A stretch of 64,000 bases of DNA from Streptomyces taklimakanensis (GCF_009709575.1 NZ_WIXO01000001.1:3164001-3228000); one strand, 5' to 3'; numbered from the stretch's first letter, positions 23,452 through 32,683 are shown. Notes: a model not told the origin generated them from the sequence alone. Translations and numbers: made by a program.

Positions 23452-25848
23452 TTACCTGGGGCCCCAGCCGCCGTCCTGGCCCTGTGCCGTCCAGCCACTG
23501 TTGCCGTTGCCGTTGCCGCCGGGTCGGCCACCGTCGGTGGTTCCGGTCGTGCCGCCCGTGGTGCCCACGATCGTCCCGCCGAGAGTGCCACCGAGGGTGG
23601 TGCCGCCGCTGTCGCCGCCCATGGTGGTGGCTCCGTCGTCACCGCCGTCGTTCCCGCCGATGACACCGGGCGGGAGGGTGATGTCGGGGAGGGAGTCGCC
23701 CGGGCGCCGGTCGCCGGGCTTGCCGTCGTCCTCGCTGCCTTCCCGGTCCCCGTCGCGCTCCTTCTCGCCGTCGGTGTCGCCGCGCGGCACGTGGACGTCG
23801 TTGAAGGACTCGACGGGCTCGCCCTGCAGGGCGCCGGTCATCGCGGTCTTCCAGATGGGGCCGGGGAGGCAACCACCACAGACCTTCGCGTAGAAGGTGC
23901 CACCGATGGTGATGTCGTACATGCCGTCTCGCTCACCAACGTCGTCACCGACCCAGACGGCGGTGGAGAGGTTCGGTGTGTAGCCGACGAACCAGGCGTC
24001 CTTGCGGTCGTTGGTGGTACCGGTCTTGCCCGCGTTGTCGCGGTCCGACAGACCGGCCCGCTCGCCGGTGCCGTCCTCGACCACGCCCTTGAGCATCTCG
24101 TTGATGGAGTCCGCGGTGTGCGGGGACATGGCCCGCTTGCATGTGGTCCTGGGCACCGGGAGTTTGTCGCCGTTGGCGTCGGTGACCTTCTCGATCGCGA
24201 CCGGGGAGCAGTAGACGCCGCGGTTGGCGAAGGTGGTGTAGGCGGCGGCCATGCTGAGGGGACTGATCTCCTCGCCGCCCAGGGTCACCGAGGCATTCGC
24301 TCCCAGGGGCTTGTTGTCACCGCGTTCGATGCCCATCTTCTCGGCCATGGTCAGGGTCTCGCACAGACCGGCCTTGCGCTCCAGCTCGGCGAAGTAGGTG
24401 TTGATGGACATCCCGAGCGCGCTGGTCATGTCCCAGGTGCCCTTCTCGGACTTCAACTCGTTCTGGACCGGCCAGTCGTCGTAACCGGAAGGCTTGCCCT
24501 CGCAGGTCTTGTAGTCCTCCTTGTCGAAGATCGCCTTCCAGTCGCTCTTGTAAGTGAAGGAGGGGCTGATGCCCTTCTCCAGCGCGGCGGCGGCGGTGAT
24601 CGGTTTGAAGGTGGAACCGACCTGGAAGCCGTGGCTGCTGCCGCCCATGGCGTTGTCGACCGCGAGGTTGAGCAGGGTCTGGTTCTGGTTCTGGTCCAGG
24701 CCGTACGGACGGCTCTGGGCCATGGAGAGGATCTTCCCGGTGCCGGGCTCCACCTGGACGACGGAGGCGGCGACCGGGTCGTCCTCGTGGACCAGGCTGG
24801 TGGCGGCCTCGGCGGCGGCCTTCTGCGCCTTGGGGGAGAGGGTGGTGCGGATGGTCAGGCCGCCCCGCTTCCAGCGTTCCTTGCGTTCGTCCTCGGTCTT
24901 GCCGAAGACGGGGTCGGACAGGATGATCCTGCGGACGTAGTCGCAGAAGAAGCCGGCCTTGTCGACGGCGGTGATGCAGCCGCTCCGGGGCTTGCTGACC
25001 TTGAGGCCCAGCTCCTTCTCCTTGGCCGCCGCGACGTCCTCCTCCGAGGCGGCCCCCGTCTCGGCCATGCGGTTGAGCACGATGTTGCGGCGCTCGACGG
25101 CTCGGTCCGGGTAGTTGACCGGGTCGTAGTAGCTGGGGGACTGGACGAGGCCGGCGAGGAGGGCGGCCTCGTGGAGTTCGAGGTCGGCGGCGTTCTTGGA
25201 GAAGTAGCGTCGGGCGGCGGCCTCGATGCCGTAGGCCTGCTGTCCGAAGAAGGTGATGTTGAGGTAGTTCTCCAGGATCTGGTCCTTGGTCAGCTCCTCC
25301 TCGACCTTGATCGCGTACTTGAGCTCCTGGATCTTGCGACCGATGGTCTGCTGGACGGCCTCGGCGACCTTCTCCTGGTCGTCCCCGGCCTGTTCCACGA
25401 AGACGTTCTTGACGTACTGCTGGGTGAGGGTGGAGCCGCCCTGGGCCACCTCGCCCTCCTGCGCGTTCTTGTTGAGCGCGCGCAGCACGCTCTTGAGGTC
25501 GATCGCGCCGTGCTCGTAGAAGCGCGAGTCCTCGATGGCGACGAGCGCCTTTCGCATGACCGGGGCGATCTTCTCCAACGACACCACCGTGCGGTCGCGG
25601 TAGTAGTCGGTGGCGATCAGGTTGCCCTCGGAGTCGAGGATCTGGTTCTTCTGGCTCAGCGGGGGGCGCTTGAAGTCGATGGGTATCTCGTCGAAGCTCT
25701 CCACGGTGCCCTTGGCGGCCAGACCGATGCCGCCGGCCACGGGCAGGGCGATGCCCGCCAGCACCGCTCCCGCGAGGACGCTGACGCCGAGGAACTTGGC
25801 GGCCTGCTGTGACCCGGTCAGCCCGCCACCCGAGCGCTTGTTTGCCAT
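23452..25848 (-). CDS. Bifunctional class A penicillin-binding protein
   Basis: A 798-residue peptidoglycan synthase: short cytoplasmic N-terminus, one membrane helix (about 18-46), then glycosyltransferase 51 with EDSRFYEHGA and GGSTLTQQYVKN. The transpeptidase domain has the SXXK motif STFK, SIN (MSINTYF) and KTG (AGKTGTT). The last 70 residues are Gly/Thr/Asp-rich with GGTT repeats, a low-complexity extracellular tail. It polymerises and crosslinks glycan strands at the outer face of the membrane. The gene is divergent from wblA, the order seen for ponA2-whiB4 in mycobacteria and SCO3580-wblA in S. coelicolor. Confidence 0.93.
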   Translation of the reverse strand: MANKRSGGGLTGSQQAAKFLGVSVLAGAVLAGIALPVAGGIGLAAKGTVESFDEIPIDFKRPPLSQKNQILDSEGNLIATDYYRDRTVVSLEKIAPVMRKALVAIEDSRFYEHGAIDLKSVLRALNKNAQEGEVAQGGSTLTQQYVKNVFVEQAGDDQEKVAEAVQQTIGRKIQELKYAIKVEEELTKDQILENYLNITFFGQQAYGIEAAARRYFSKNAADLELHEAALLAGLVQSPSYYDPVNYPDRAVERRNIVLNRMAETGAASEEDVAAAKEKELGLKVSKPRSGCITAVDKAGFFCDYVRRIILSDPVFGKTEDERKERWKRGGLTIRTTLSPKAQKAAAEAATSLVHEDDPVAASVVQVEPGTGKILSMAQSRPYGLDQNQNQTLLNLAVDNAMGGSSHGFQVGSTFKPITAAAALEKGISPSFTYKSDWKAIFDKEDYKTCEGKPSGYDDWPVQNELKSEKGTWDMTSALGMSINTYFAELERKAGLCETLTMAEKMGIERGDNKPLGANASVTLGGEEISPLSMAAAYTTFANRGVYCSPVAIEKVTDANGDKLPVPRTTCKRAMSPHTADSINEMLKGVVEDGTGERAGLSDRDNAGKTGTTNDRKDAWFVGYTPNLSTAVWVGDDVGERDGMYDITIGGTFYAKVCGGCLPGPIWKTAMTGALQGEPVESFNDVHVPRGDTDGEKERDGDREGSEDDGKPGDRRPGDSLPDITLPPGVIGGNDGGDDGATTMGGDSGGTTLGGTLGGTIVGTTGGTTGTTDGGRPGGNGNGNSGWTAQGQDGGWGPR

Positions 25849-26245
25849 GGGGGCACCCTACGTTCTCAATCGCCGGACAGGTGAGCGTGTGTTCGCCTAC
25901 GCTGTAACACGTCTGACGCGGGTTAAGGGTTCCTTGTCAACTCCTAAGTCACTCCATCGGGTGTTGAGATGTGACCGGATTGCAACTGAACGTCAGAAAT
26001 GTTCTGTCCCAACCATGCTGAAGCGGTACCGAAATAGCGCGATGTGTCCGAAGGGCTCCTTTTGTTCTTGGGTCACTCCGTTGGGTGATCTGCCGCGTAC
26101 CCATAGTCCGTTCGGGCCATTCAAGATTGGGCCCGTCGGGGGTGTTGTGTCCCGCCTCACCTTCCGTAACGTCCTGCACTGGCAGCGGTGAATATGCCGC
26201 CTGCCGCCGTGGGGGAGCCTCGATTCGGGAGAGGACGGCGCCGGC
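25849..26245. promoter_or_regulatory. Long wblA/PBP divergent control region with direct repeats
   Basis: About 400 bp, clearly lower in GC than the flanks. GTCACTCCATCGGGTG (25948-25963) and GTCACTCCGTTGGGTG (26082-26097) are 14/16 identical and lie 134 bp apart in the same orientation. They suggest two binding sites for one regulator, possibly looping. wblA is a heavily regulated developmental gene, so a long control region fits. No gene is seen inside. Confidence 0.6.
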
Positions 26246-26617
26246 ATGAGCTGGGTTACAGACTGGAGTGCGCAGGCGGCCTGCCGCACTACCGATCCGG
26301 ACGAACTGTTCGTACAAGGGGCGGCACAGAACCGCGCCAAGGCGGTCTGCACCGGTTGTCCGGTGCGCACGGAGTGCCTGGCCGACGCCCTGGACAACCG
26401 CGTGGAGTTCGGTGTCTGGGGCGGGATGACCGAGCGGGAACGGAGGGCGCTGCTGCGCCGTCGCCCGACGGTCACCTCCTGGCGCCGGCTTTTGGAGACC
26501 GCGCGCACCGAGTACGAGCGCAGCGCGGGCCTGGTGCCCGTGGAAGTGCCCGTGGAGGTGGACACGCGCGAGTACGACGCACAGCGGTACAGCGACAACT
26601 ACGCCGCGGCGGGCTGA
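26246..26617 (+). CDS. wblA: WhiB-like regulator WblA
   Basis: A 123-residue WhiB-family protein with the four Fe-S cysteines C13, C35, C38 and C44 (CTGCPVRTEC) and the turn GVWGG, then a basic tail RRALLRRRPTV. Its extended C-terminus (RRLLETARTEYERS) and its place next to the penicillin-binding protein and ArsA-like genes identify it as WblA (SCO3579 type). WblA is a nitric-oxide- and redox-sensitive factor that promotes sporulation and down-regulates antibiotic production. ATG 26246 follows GGGAGAGGA. Confidence 0.95.
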   Translation: MSWVTDWSAQAACRTTDPDELFVQGAAQNRAKAVCTGCPVRTECLADALDNRVEFGVWGGMTERERRALLRRRPTVTSWRRLLETARTEYERSAGLVPVEVPVEVDTREYDAQRYSDNYAAAG

Positions 26618-26742
26618 TCCGGGCCCCGCCACGTCCGTCCGTGTCACCCCTCCCCGCCGGCGCGGGGCGGAGAGCCGGAACGGTTCGCCACGGCACCCGG
26701 GCGGGCCCGGCGACCGGCCCGTGAAGCGGCGGCGGCGTCGAA

Positions 26743-26777
26743 CGCCGTGGTCCGCCGTGGTCCGCCGTGGTCCGCCG
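26743..26777. repeat. Tandem 10-bp repeat CGCCGTGGTC
   Basis: Three exact tandem copies (26743-26772) and a partial fourth ending CGCCG, in the convergent gap between wblA and the ArsA-like gene. Probably slippage-prone sequence with no evident function. Confidence 0.7.
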
Positions 26778-26857
26778 TGCCTGCGGACGTGCGGCCTCGG
26801 CGCGGGCGTGTCCGATCGAGCCGGCACTTCGGTGCCGGCGGGCCCGCGCGGTGCGGT

Positions 26858-28243
26858 TCAGGCCGACTCGGCGCCGGGCCGTGCCGCGAGCCGCTCGCCG
26901 ATCGCCCGCAGCCCCTCCAGATCGTGGACGTCGCCGGGCAGCGCGGCGACCTCCACCACCGGCACCTCGGGGTGCAGCGCGGCGAAGCGCTCACGCGTGC
27001 GCCGCTCGCGCGAGATCACGTGCATCCGCTCCACGTGCAGCCGCAGCATCCCGGCGGCCAGCCGTTCGGCCGTGGCGGGAGCGGCGGGGGAGCCGTCTCG
27101 GGATGCTCTGTTCCCGGCGTTCCCGGCGTTCTCGGCGTTCCCGGCGTTCTCGGGGCCCTCGGGATCCTCGGAGGCTTCGGGCGGTGCTTCGGGAGAGCCG
27201 TCGGCGGGGGAGCCGGCGTCGGGAGAAGTCCGCCCTTCATCACCCTTCCCGGTGTGATGATCCACAATGCCGTCGTCCTCGAGATTCTCCGCGGCGGCCA
27301 GCGCCCGCTCGGCACCCAGGTGCGCCGCCTCGCTGCCGTGCACCCGGTTCAGGACCAGTCCGGCCAGCGGCATCCGGTCCGCGGCCAGCCGCTCGACGAA
27401 GTACGCCGCCTCCCGCAGCGCGTCCCGTTCCGGTGCCGCGACCACCAGGAACGCCGTTCCCGGGGCCTGGAGCAGCCGGTACGTGGCGTCGGCCCGGGCG
27501 CGGAAGCCGCCGAACATCGTGTCCATCGCGGTCACGAACGTCTGCATGTCGCGCAGCAGTCCCCTGCCCAGCAGCTTGTCGAGCAGGCCGGTGAAGACCG
27601 ACAGCCCGGACACGCCCAGGTTCATGAACTTCAGCCCCGCCCGGCCGCCGACCTTCGCCGGAGCCGTCAGCACCCGGATGAACCGTCCGTCCAGGAAAGA
27701 CCCCAGGCGCCCCGGAGCGTCCAGGAAGTCCAGGGCGGAACGGCTGGGCGGGGTGTCGACGACGATGAGGTCCCACTCGTCCTCGGCGCGGAGCTGGCCC
27801 AGCTTCTCCATCGCCATGTACTCCTGCGTCCCCGCGAAACCGGCCGACAGCGACTGGTAGAAGGGGTTCTCCAGGATGGCGCGGGCCCGTTCGGGGTCGG
27901 CGTGGGCCTCGACGATCTCGTCGAAGGTCCGCTTCATGTCGAGCATCATCGCGTGCAGTTCACCACCCGCCGAGTCGTCCACGCCCGCCACCCGGCGGGG
28001 AGTGTTGTCCAACTCGGTCAGGCCCATCGACTGCGCCAGCCGGCGGGCCGGGTCGATGGTGAGGACCACGACCCTCCGGCCGCGCTCGGCCGCCCGTATG
28101 CCCAAGGCCGCGGCCGTCGTCGTCTTGCCGACGCCGCCCGCGCCGCAACAGACCACGATCCGGGTGCCGGGGTCGTCGAGCAGCGCGTCGACGTCCAACT
28201 CCGGTTCGGGCGTCGCCGCGGACGCCGTCGTACGTGCCGTCAC
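26858..28243 (-). CDS. ArsA/Get3-like ATPase, second of pair
   Basis: A 461-residue P-loop ATPase with deviant Walker A GAGGVGKTT (about residues 34-42), switch region TIDPARR and VVDTPPSRSALDFLDAP. An extra 60-residue low-complexity segment rich in Glu, Pro, Asn, Ala and Gly (ENAGNAENAGNAGN) interrupts the C-terminal third. It pairs with the upstream gene through a GTGA overlap (28243-28240). The pair corresponds to SCO3577/3578 and to mycobacterial Rv3679/Rv3680, which form a Get3-like heterocomplex linked to glycerol and redox stress. Despite arsenite-ATPase annotations, an arsenic role is unlikely. Confidence 0.88.
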   Translation of the reverse strand: MTARTTASAATPEPELDVDALLDDPGTRIVVCCGAGGVGKTTTAAALGIRAAERGRRVVVLTIDPARRLAQSMGLTELDNTPRRVAGVDDSAGGELHAMMLDMKRTFDEIVEAHADPERARAILENPFYQSLSAGFAGTQEYMAMEKLGQLRAEDEWDLIVVDTPPSRSALDFLDAPGRLGSFLDGRFIRVLTAPAKVGGRAGLKFMNLGVSGLSVFTGLLDKLLGRGLLRDMQTFVTAMDTMFGGFRARADATYRLLQAPGTAFLVVAAPERDALREAAYFVERLAADRMPLAGLVLNRVHGSEAAHLGAERALAAAENLEDDGIVDHHTGKGDEGRTSPDAGSPADGSPEAPPEASEDPEGPENAGNAENAGNAGNRASRDGSPAAPATAERLAAGMLRLHVERMHVISRERRTRERFAALHPEVPVVEVAALPGDVHDLEGLRAIGERLAARPGAESA

Positions 28244-29217
28244 CTCGACACCCCCTGGTCGTGCAGTTCACCCGCGAGCAGATAGGCACCGGGCAGGTCG
28301 GCGCCCTCGGCCAGCAGTTCCAGTTCGTGCACGGGCAGTCCGAGCCCCGCTATCTCGGCGCGCAGGTCGTCCTCCAGCGCCAATCGCTCGGCGTGCTCAC
28401 GGGCCTGCCGCAGCAGCGGACCGACCAGCTGCTCGGCCTTCCCGCCGCGCCGCGCGCCGCCCAGGCCCGCGCGGGAGAGCGCCTTGGCGATCTCGCTGCG
28501 GGACTCCTCGGCGGCCCGCACCGACGCGTGGTCCAGCACCGCCGGGCGCGTCATGTTGACGAACACCCGCCCCACCGGCAGTCCGGCGGCGCGCAGCTCG
28601 CAGACCCCGTCGACGGTCTCCTGGACGGGCATCTCCTCCAGCAGGGTCACCAGGTGGACGGCCGTCTCGGACGACTTGAGCACCCGCATCACGGCCTGGG
28701 CCTGGTTGTGGATCGGGCCGACCCGGGCCAGCCCGGCCACCTGGTCGTTGACACCGAGGAAGCGGGTTATCCGGCCGGTGGGCGGCGCGTCCATGACCAC
28801 CGAGTCGTAGACGAAACCGCCGTCACGGGCACGGCGCCGCACCGCCTCGCAGACCTTGCCGGTGAGCAGCACGTCGCGCACGCCGGGGGCGATGGTGGTG
28901 GCGAAATCGATGGCGCCGATCCTCTTCAGGGCCCGTCCCGCGCCGCCGAGTTTGTAGAACATCTGCAGGTAGTCCAGCAGGGCCTTCTCCGCGTCGATGG
29001 CCAGGGCGTACACCTCGCCGCCGCCCGGACCGACCGCGATTCTGCGCTCCTCGTAGGGCAGGGCCTCCGTCTCGAAGAGTTGGGCGATGCCCTGCCGGCC
29101 CTCGACCTCCACCAGGAGGGTGCGTCGTCCTTCCCGGGCGAGGGCCAGCGCGAGTGCGGCGGCGACCGTCGTCTTCCCGGTCCCGCCCTTGCCGGTCACC
29201 ACATGCAGCCTGCTCAC
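28240..29217 (-). CDS. ArsA/Get3-like ATPase, first of pair
   Basis: A 325-residue partner ATPase starting SRLHVVTGKGGTGKTTVAAAL: the deviant Walker A is GKGGTGKTT at about residues 9-17. VVMDAPPTGRITRFLGV is the switch II region. GTG 29217 places the P-loop where family members have it; an upstream in-frame ATG near 29268 is possible but its sequence is not conserved in character. The stop overlaps the partner start by 4 bp. It is divergent from the DUF4177 gene across 153 bp. Confidence 0.87.
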   Translation of the reverse strand: MSRLHVVTGKGGTGKTTVAAALALALAREGRRTLLVEVEGRQGIAQLFETEALPYEERRIAVGPGGGEVYALAIDAEKALLDYLQMFYKLGGAGRALKRIGAIDFATTIAPGVRDVLLTGKVCEAVRRRARDGGFVYDSVVMDAPPTGRITRFLGVNDQVAGLARVGPIHNQAQAVMRVLKSSETAVHLVTLLEEMPVQETVDGVCELRAAGLPVGRVFVNMTRPAVLDHASVRAAEESRSEIAKALSRAGLGGARRGGKAEQLVGPLLRQAREHAERLALEDDLRAEIAGLGLPVHELELLAEGADLPGAYLLAGELHDQGVSR

Positions 29218-29370
29218 CCTTCGGAGCCTAACCAGCGGGCCGGCGGAGTACGCGTGCGGATGGGCCATGGAGGTGCGCCGACGGTGTCGCCGGGGCGTGG
29301 ACGACGGGCCGGACGCCGGGCGGCGGGGGATGGTGGGGGGCGGCAGGAAGGAGGGGCTAAGGTCGGGCCC

Positions 29371-29526
29371 ATGACGAAGTGGGAATACGCGACCGTACCG
29401 CTGCTCGTGCACGCGACCAAGCAGATCCTGGACACCTGGGGCGAGGACGGCTGGGAACTGGTCCAGGTCGTTCCGGGCCCGAACCCCGAGCAGCTCGTGG
29501 CGTACCTGAAGCGGGAGAAGCAGTGA
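29371..29526 (+). CDS. DUF4177-type small protein
   Basis: A 51-residue protein starting MTKWEYATVPL with the DUF4177 signature GEDGWELVQV. This small beta fold of unknown function sits at this position in S. coelicolor as well (SCO3576). ATG 29371 follows GGAGGGG at some distance. Its stop overlaps the RidA start (GTGA), so the two are coupled. Confidence 0.9.
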   Translation: MTKWEYATVPLLVHATKQILDTWGEDGWELVQVVPGPNPEQLVAYLKREKQ

Positions 29527-30026
29527 GCGGCGAGGCGGCCGCGGGCGCCTCCGACCGCTCCGGCGGTTCCGTCCGGGCAAGGCTGGAGGAGCTGGGGCTG
29601 AGCCTGCCCGAGGTGGCCGCCCCGTTGGCCTCCTACGTCCCGGCGGTGCGCTCCGGCCCCTACGTCTACACGGCCGGGCAGCTTCCGCTGGTGGACGGCG
29701 AGCTGCCGGTGACGGGCAAGGTCGGCGCCGAGGTGACGGCGGAGGAGGCCAGGGAACTGGCCGGCATCTGCGCGCTGAACGCCCTGGCCGCCGTGGAGTC
29801 GGTCATCGGCGACCTGGACCGGATCGCCCGGGTCGTCAAGGTGGTCGGTTTCGTCGCCTCCGCGCCGGACTTCACCGGCCAGCCCGGTGTGATCAACGGC
29901 GCCAGTGAGCTGCTGGGCGAGGTGCTGGGCGACAAGGGCGTGCACGCCCGCAGCGCGGTGGGCGCCGCGGTGCTGCCGATCGACGCGCCGGTCGAGGTCG
30001 AGATCCAGGTCGAGGTGGTGGACTGA
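29523..30026 (+). CDS. RidA family protein (enamine/imine deaminase-like)
   Basis: A 167-residue RidA/YjgF protein: YVYTAGQLPL, GEVTAEE-type helix, and the C-terminal DAPVEVEIQVEVVD. It lacks the conserved active-site Arg-X-X-Val-Glu ending of canonical RidA, so it belongs to the Rid subgroup with uncertain activity. The GTG start at 29523 follows GGGAGAAG and overlaps the upstream stop. The order matches the mycobacterial ATPase pair-RidA-MBL-crp. Confidence 0.88.
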   Translation: MSGEAAAGASDRSGGSVRARLEELGLSLPEVAAPLASYVPAVRSGPYVYTAGQLPLVDGELPVTGKVGAEVTAEEARELAGICALNALAAVESVIGDLDRIARVVKVVGFVASAPDFTGQPGVINGASELLGEVLGDKGVHARSAVGAAVLPIDAPVEVEIQVEVVD

Positions 30027-30116
30027 GGCACCGGAACGGCACGGCGTCGGGCCGGGCGGGCGCGGTGTTCGAGGGGCACACTCGAACATCGCAGCTCGCG
30101 GCCGTACGATCCGGCC

Positions 30117-31109
30117 ATGCCGTCAACGCCGACGCCCCCGTCCCGACCCGTCCCCCCACAGCCGCCGGGGTCCTCGCAGCCCCCGCCGGAATCGTCACCG
30201 GCCGAGCGGCGCGACGGGCAGTGGTACCCGCCCGAGTGGCCCGAGCGCATCCGTGCCCTGGCCGAGGGGCGGCTCACACCCGTGGTGCCGCGCCGGGCGG
30301 CCACCGTGCTGTTGCTGCGCGACACCGAGCGGGGGCCGGCCGTCCACATGCTGCGTCGCCGCGCCTCCATGGCCTTCGCCGCCGGCGCGTACGCCTATCC
30401 GGGCGGCGCGGTCGATCCGCGGGACGAGAGCGATCGACACGCCGTCGCGTGGGCCGGACCACCGCGCGAGGAGTGGGCGCGACGGCTCGGAGTGGACGAG
30501 GCGGGCGCGCAGGCGGTGGTGTGCGCCGCCGTGCGCGAGACCTTCGAGGAGGCGGGCGTCCTGCTGGCCGGGCCGGACCCGGAGACGGTCGTCGCCGACA
30601 CCACCGGCGAGGACTGGGAGGCGGACCGGGCGGCCCTGGTCGCCCGTGAGGTGTCCTTCGCGGACTTCCTCACCCGCCGCGGACTGGTGCTCCGCAGCGA
30701 CCTGCTGGGCGCCTGGGCGCGCTGGATCACCCCCGAGTTCGAGGCGCGCCGCTACGACACCTGGTTCTTCGTGGCCGCCCTGCCGAAGGGACAGCGCACC
30801 CGCAACGCCTCCACCGAGGCGGACCGCACGGTGTGGACACGGCCGGCCGACGCGGCCGCCGCCTACGACCGCGGCGAGCTGACGATGATGCCCCCGACGA
30901 TCGCCACCCTGCGGCAACTCCTGCCGTACCCCGACGCGGCCACGGCGCTGGCCGCCGCCGACGGACGGGACCTGACGCCCGTACTGGCCCGCGCGCGGCT
31001 GGAGGACGACGGGGCCGGCGGGCAGCGGGTGGTGCTGAGCTGGCCGGGGCACGAGGAGTTCACCAAACACGTGCCCGCGGGCGGGCACCCGGGGGGAGGC
31101 GCGTCGTGA
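30117..31109 (+). CDS. NUDIX hydrolase, long form
   Basis: A 330-residue NUDIX protein with a proline-rich N-terminus of about 55 residues. The NUDIX region begins AAYP-like (AYAYPGGAVDP) and the catalytic helix is AAVRETFEEAGVLLAG; more than 50 residues separate the glycine and the REXXEE helix, an insertion typical of the NUDT19-like (CoA-active) branch. ATG 30117 is the first start after the RidA gene. It is coupled to the next gene by a GTGA overlap. Confidence 0.85.
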   Translation: MPSTPTPPSRPVPPQPPGSSQPPPESSPAERRDGQWYPPEWPERIRALAEGRLTPVVPRRAATVLLLRDTERGPAVHMLRRRASMAFAAGAYAYPGGAVDPRDESDRHAVAWAGPPREEWARRLGVDEAGAQAVVCAAVRETFEEAGVLLAGPDPETVVADTTGEDWEADRAALVAREVSFADFLTRRGLVLRSDLLGAWARWITPEFEARRYDTWFFVAALPKGQRTRNASTEADRTVWTRPADAAAAYDRGELTMMPPTIATLRQLLPYPDAATALAAADGRDLTPVLARARLEDDGAGGQRVVLSWPGHEEFTKHVPAGGHPGGGAS

Positions 31110-31936
31110 CCGACGCGGCGGCACTTCCCGGACAGCCGCGCGGCGGCGTGATCGACGGCACCGGCACCGCGCGGGCGGTGTGCGTGCTGGCCCCGAACGC
31201 CTCGCCGATGACGCTGGACGGCACCAACACCTGGATCGTCGCCGAGCCCGACTCGCCCCTGGCGGTCGTGATCGACCCCGGTCCGCTGGACGAGGGGCAC
31301 CTGCGCCACGTGATCGACGTCGTCGAGCGGGCGGGGCGACGGCCGGCGCTGACACTGCTGACCCACGGCCATCCCGACCACGCCGAGGGCGCCGCCCGCT
31401 TCGCGGAGCTGACGGGCACCTCCGTCCGCGCGCTGGACCCGGCGCTGCGGCTGGGGGACGAGGGGCTGTCGGCCGGGGACGTGATCACCACCGGCGGGCT
31501 GGAGCTGCGGGTGGTACCGACCCCGGGACACACGGCGGACTCGCTCAGCTTCCACCTGCCCGCCGACGCCGCGGTGCTCACCGGCGACACCGTCCTGGGA
31601 CGCGGCACGACGGTGGTGGCGCATCCCGACGGCCGGCTGGGCGAGTACCTGGACTCGTTGCGGAGGCTGCGCTCCCTGGCGGTGGACGACGGCGTGCACA
31701 CGGTGCTGCCGGGACACGGCCCGGTGCTGGACGACGCCCAGGGCGCGATCGAGTACTACCTGGCGCACCGTGCCAAGCGGCTGGCGCAGGTGGAGACGGC
31801 CGTCGAGAACGGACACCGGACGGCGTCCCGGGTCGTGGCACACGTCTACGCGGACGTGGACCGTTCACTGTGGCCGGCGGCCGAGCTGTCGGTGCGGGCG
31901 CAACTGGAGTACCTGGAAGAGCGCGGTCTGATGTGA
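31106..31936 (+). CDS. Metallo-beta-lactamase-fold hydrolase
   Basis: A 276-residue MBL-fold protein with LTHGHPDHAEG (HXHXDH), PGHTADSLSFHL, GDTVLG and LPGHGPV, then a C-terminal winged-helix-like tail as in LACTB2. GTG 31106 overlaps the NUDIX stop by 4 bp. Family members are nucleases or thioesterases; the substrate is not predictable. Corresponds to the MBL gene next to crp in S. coelicolor and M. tuberculosis (Rv3677c type). Confidence 0.9.
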   Translation: MTDAAALPGQPRGGVIDGTGTARAVCVLAPNASPMTLDGTNTWIVAEPDSPLAVVIDPGPLDEGHLRHVIDVVERAGRRPALTLLTHGHPDHAEGAARFAELTGTSVRALDPALRLGDEGLSAGDVITTGGLELRVVPTPGHTADSLSFHLPADAAVLTGDTVLGRGTTVVAHPDGRLGEYLDSLRRLRSLAVDDGVHTVLPGHGPVLDDAQGAIEYYLAHRAKRLAQVETAVENGHRTASRVVAHVYADVDRSLWPAAELSVRAQLEYLEERGLM

Positions 31937-31941
31937 GACGG

Positions 31942-31985
31942 GACCGGCACCGGGGCCGCCGGCCCGGGGGCGGCCCGGTACCGGA
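31942..31985. terminator. Bidirectional terminator between MBL gene and crp
   Basis: A long imperfect GC stem: GACCGGCACCGGGGCC pairing with GGCCCGGTACCGGACC-like sequence around a GC loop, within the 72-bp convergent gap. Confidence 0.65.
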
Positions 31986-32008
31986 CCGTGCCCCGGGAGG
32001 GGACGGGC

Positions 32009-32683
32009 TCAGCGCGAGCGCTTCGCCAGCCGCTCCACGTCCAGGAGGATCACCGCTCGGGCCTCCAGCCGCAGCCAGCCACGGCTGGCGAAGTCGGCCA
32101 GGGCCTTGTTGACCGTCTCGCGGGAGGCGCCGACGAGCTGGGCCAGCTCCTCCTGGGTGAGGTCGTGCACCACGTGGATGCCCTCCTCCGACTGCACGCC
32201 GAAGCGGCGCGACAGGTCGAGCAGCGCCTTGGCGACGCGGCCGGGGACGTCGGAGAAGACCAGGTCGGACATGGAGTCGTTGGTGCGGCGCAGCCGTCGG
32301 GCGACAGCGCGCAGCAGCGCGGTGGCGACCTCGGGGCGGGCGTTGAGCCAGGGCTGGAGATCGCCGTGGCCCAGGCCGAGCAGCTTGACCTCGGTCAACG
32401 CGGTGGCCGTGGCGGTGCGGGGGCCCGGGTCGAAGAGGGAGAGCTCGCCGATCAGCTCGCCGGGGCCGAGGACGGCCAGCATGTTCTCGCGGCCGTCGGG
32501 GGAGGTGCGGTGGAGCTTGACCTTGCCCTCGATGACGACGTAGAGCCGGTCGCCGGGGTCGCCCTCGTGGAACAGGGCCTCACCCCGGGCGAGCGTCGCC
32601 TCCGTCATGGAGGCGCGCAGTTCGGCAGCCTGCTCGTCGTCAAGCGCCGCGAAGAGCGGGGCGCGCCGCAGAACGTCGTCCAC
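32009..32683 (-). CDS. crp: Crp/Fnr family transcription factor
   Basis: A 224-residue protein: cyclic-nucleotide-binding beta roll (GELIGELSLFDPGPRTATA phosphate-binding cassette), a long dimer helix, and a winged helix-turn-helix (LTQEELAQLVGASRETVNK). Length and context match S. coelicolor Crp (SCO3571), which controls germination, growth and antibiotic synthesis. GTG 32683 (DDVLRRAPLF) is preceded by AAGGAGAG; a start at 32710 would add nine residues without a ribosome binding site. Divergent from nth. Confidence 0.94.
   Translation of the reverse strand: MDDVLRRAPLFAALDDEQAAELRASMTEATLARGEALFHEGDPGDRLYVVIEGKVKLHRTSPDGRENMLAVLGPGELIGELSLFDPGPRTATATALTEVKLLGLGHGDLQPWLNARPEVATALLRAVARRLRRTNDSMSDLVFSDVPGRVAKALLDLSRRFGVQSEEGIHVVHDLTQEELAQLVGASRETVNKALADFASRGWLRLEARAVILLDVERLAKRSR

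Noticed and set aside
26858-29217. Arsenite efflux ATPase function for the ArsA-like pair
   Set aside because: No arsenic-resistance partners nearby, and the conserved context with wblA and crp indicates the Get3-like actinobacterial pair.
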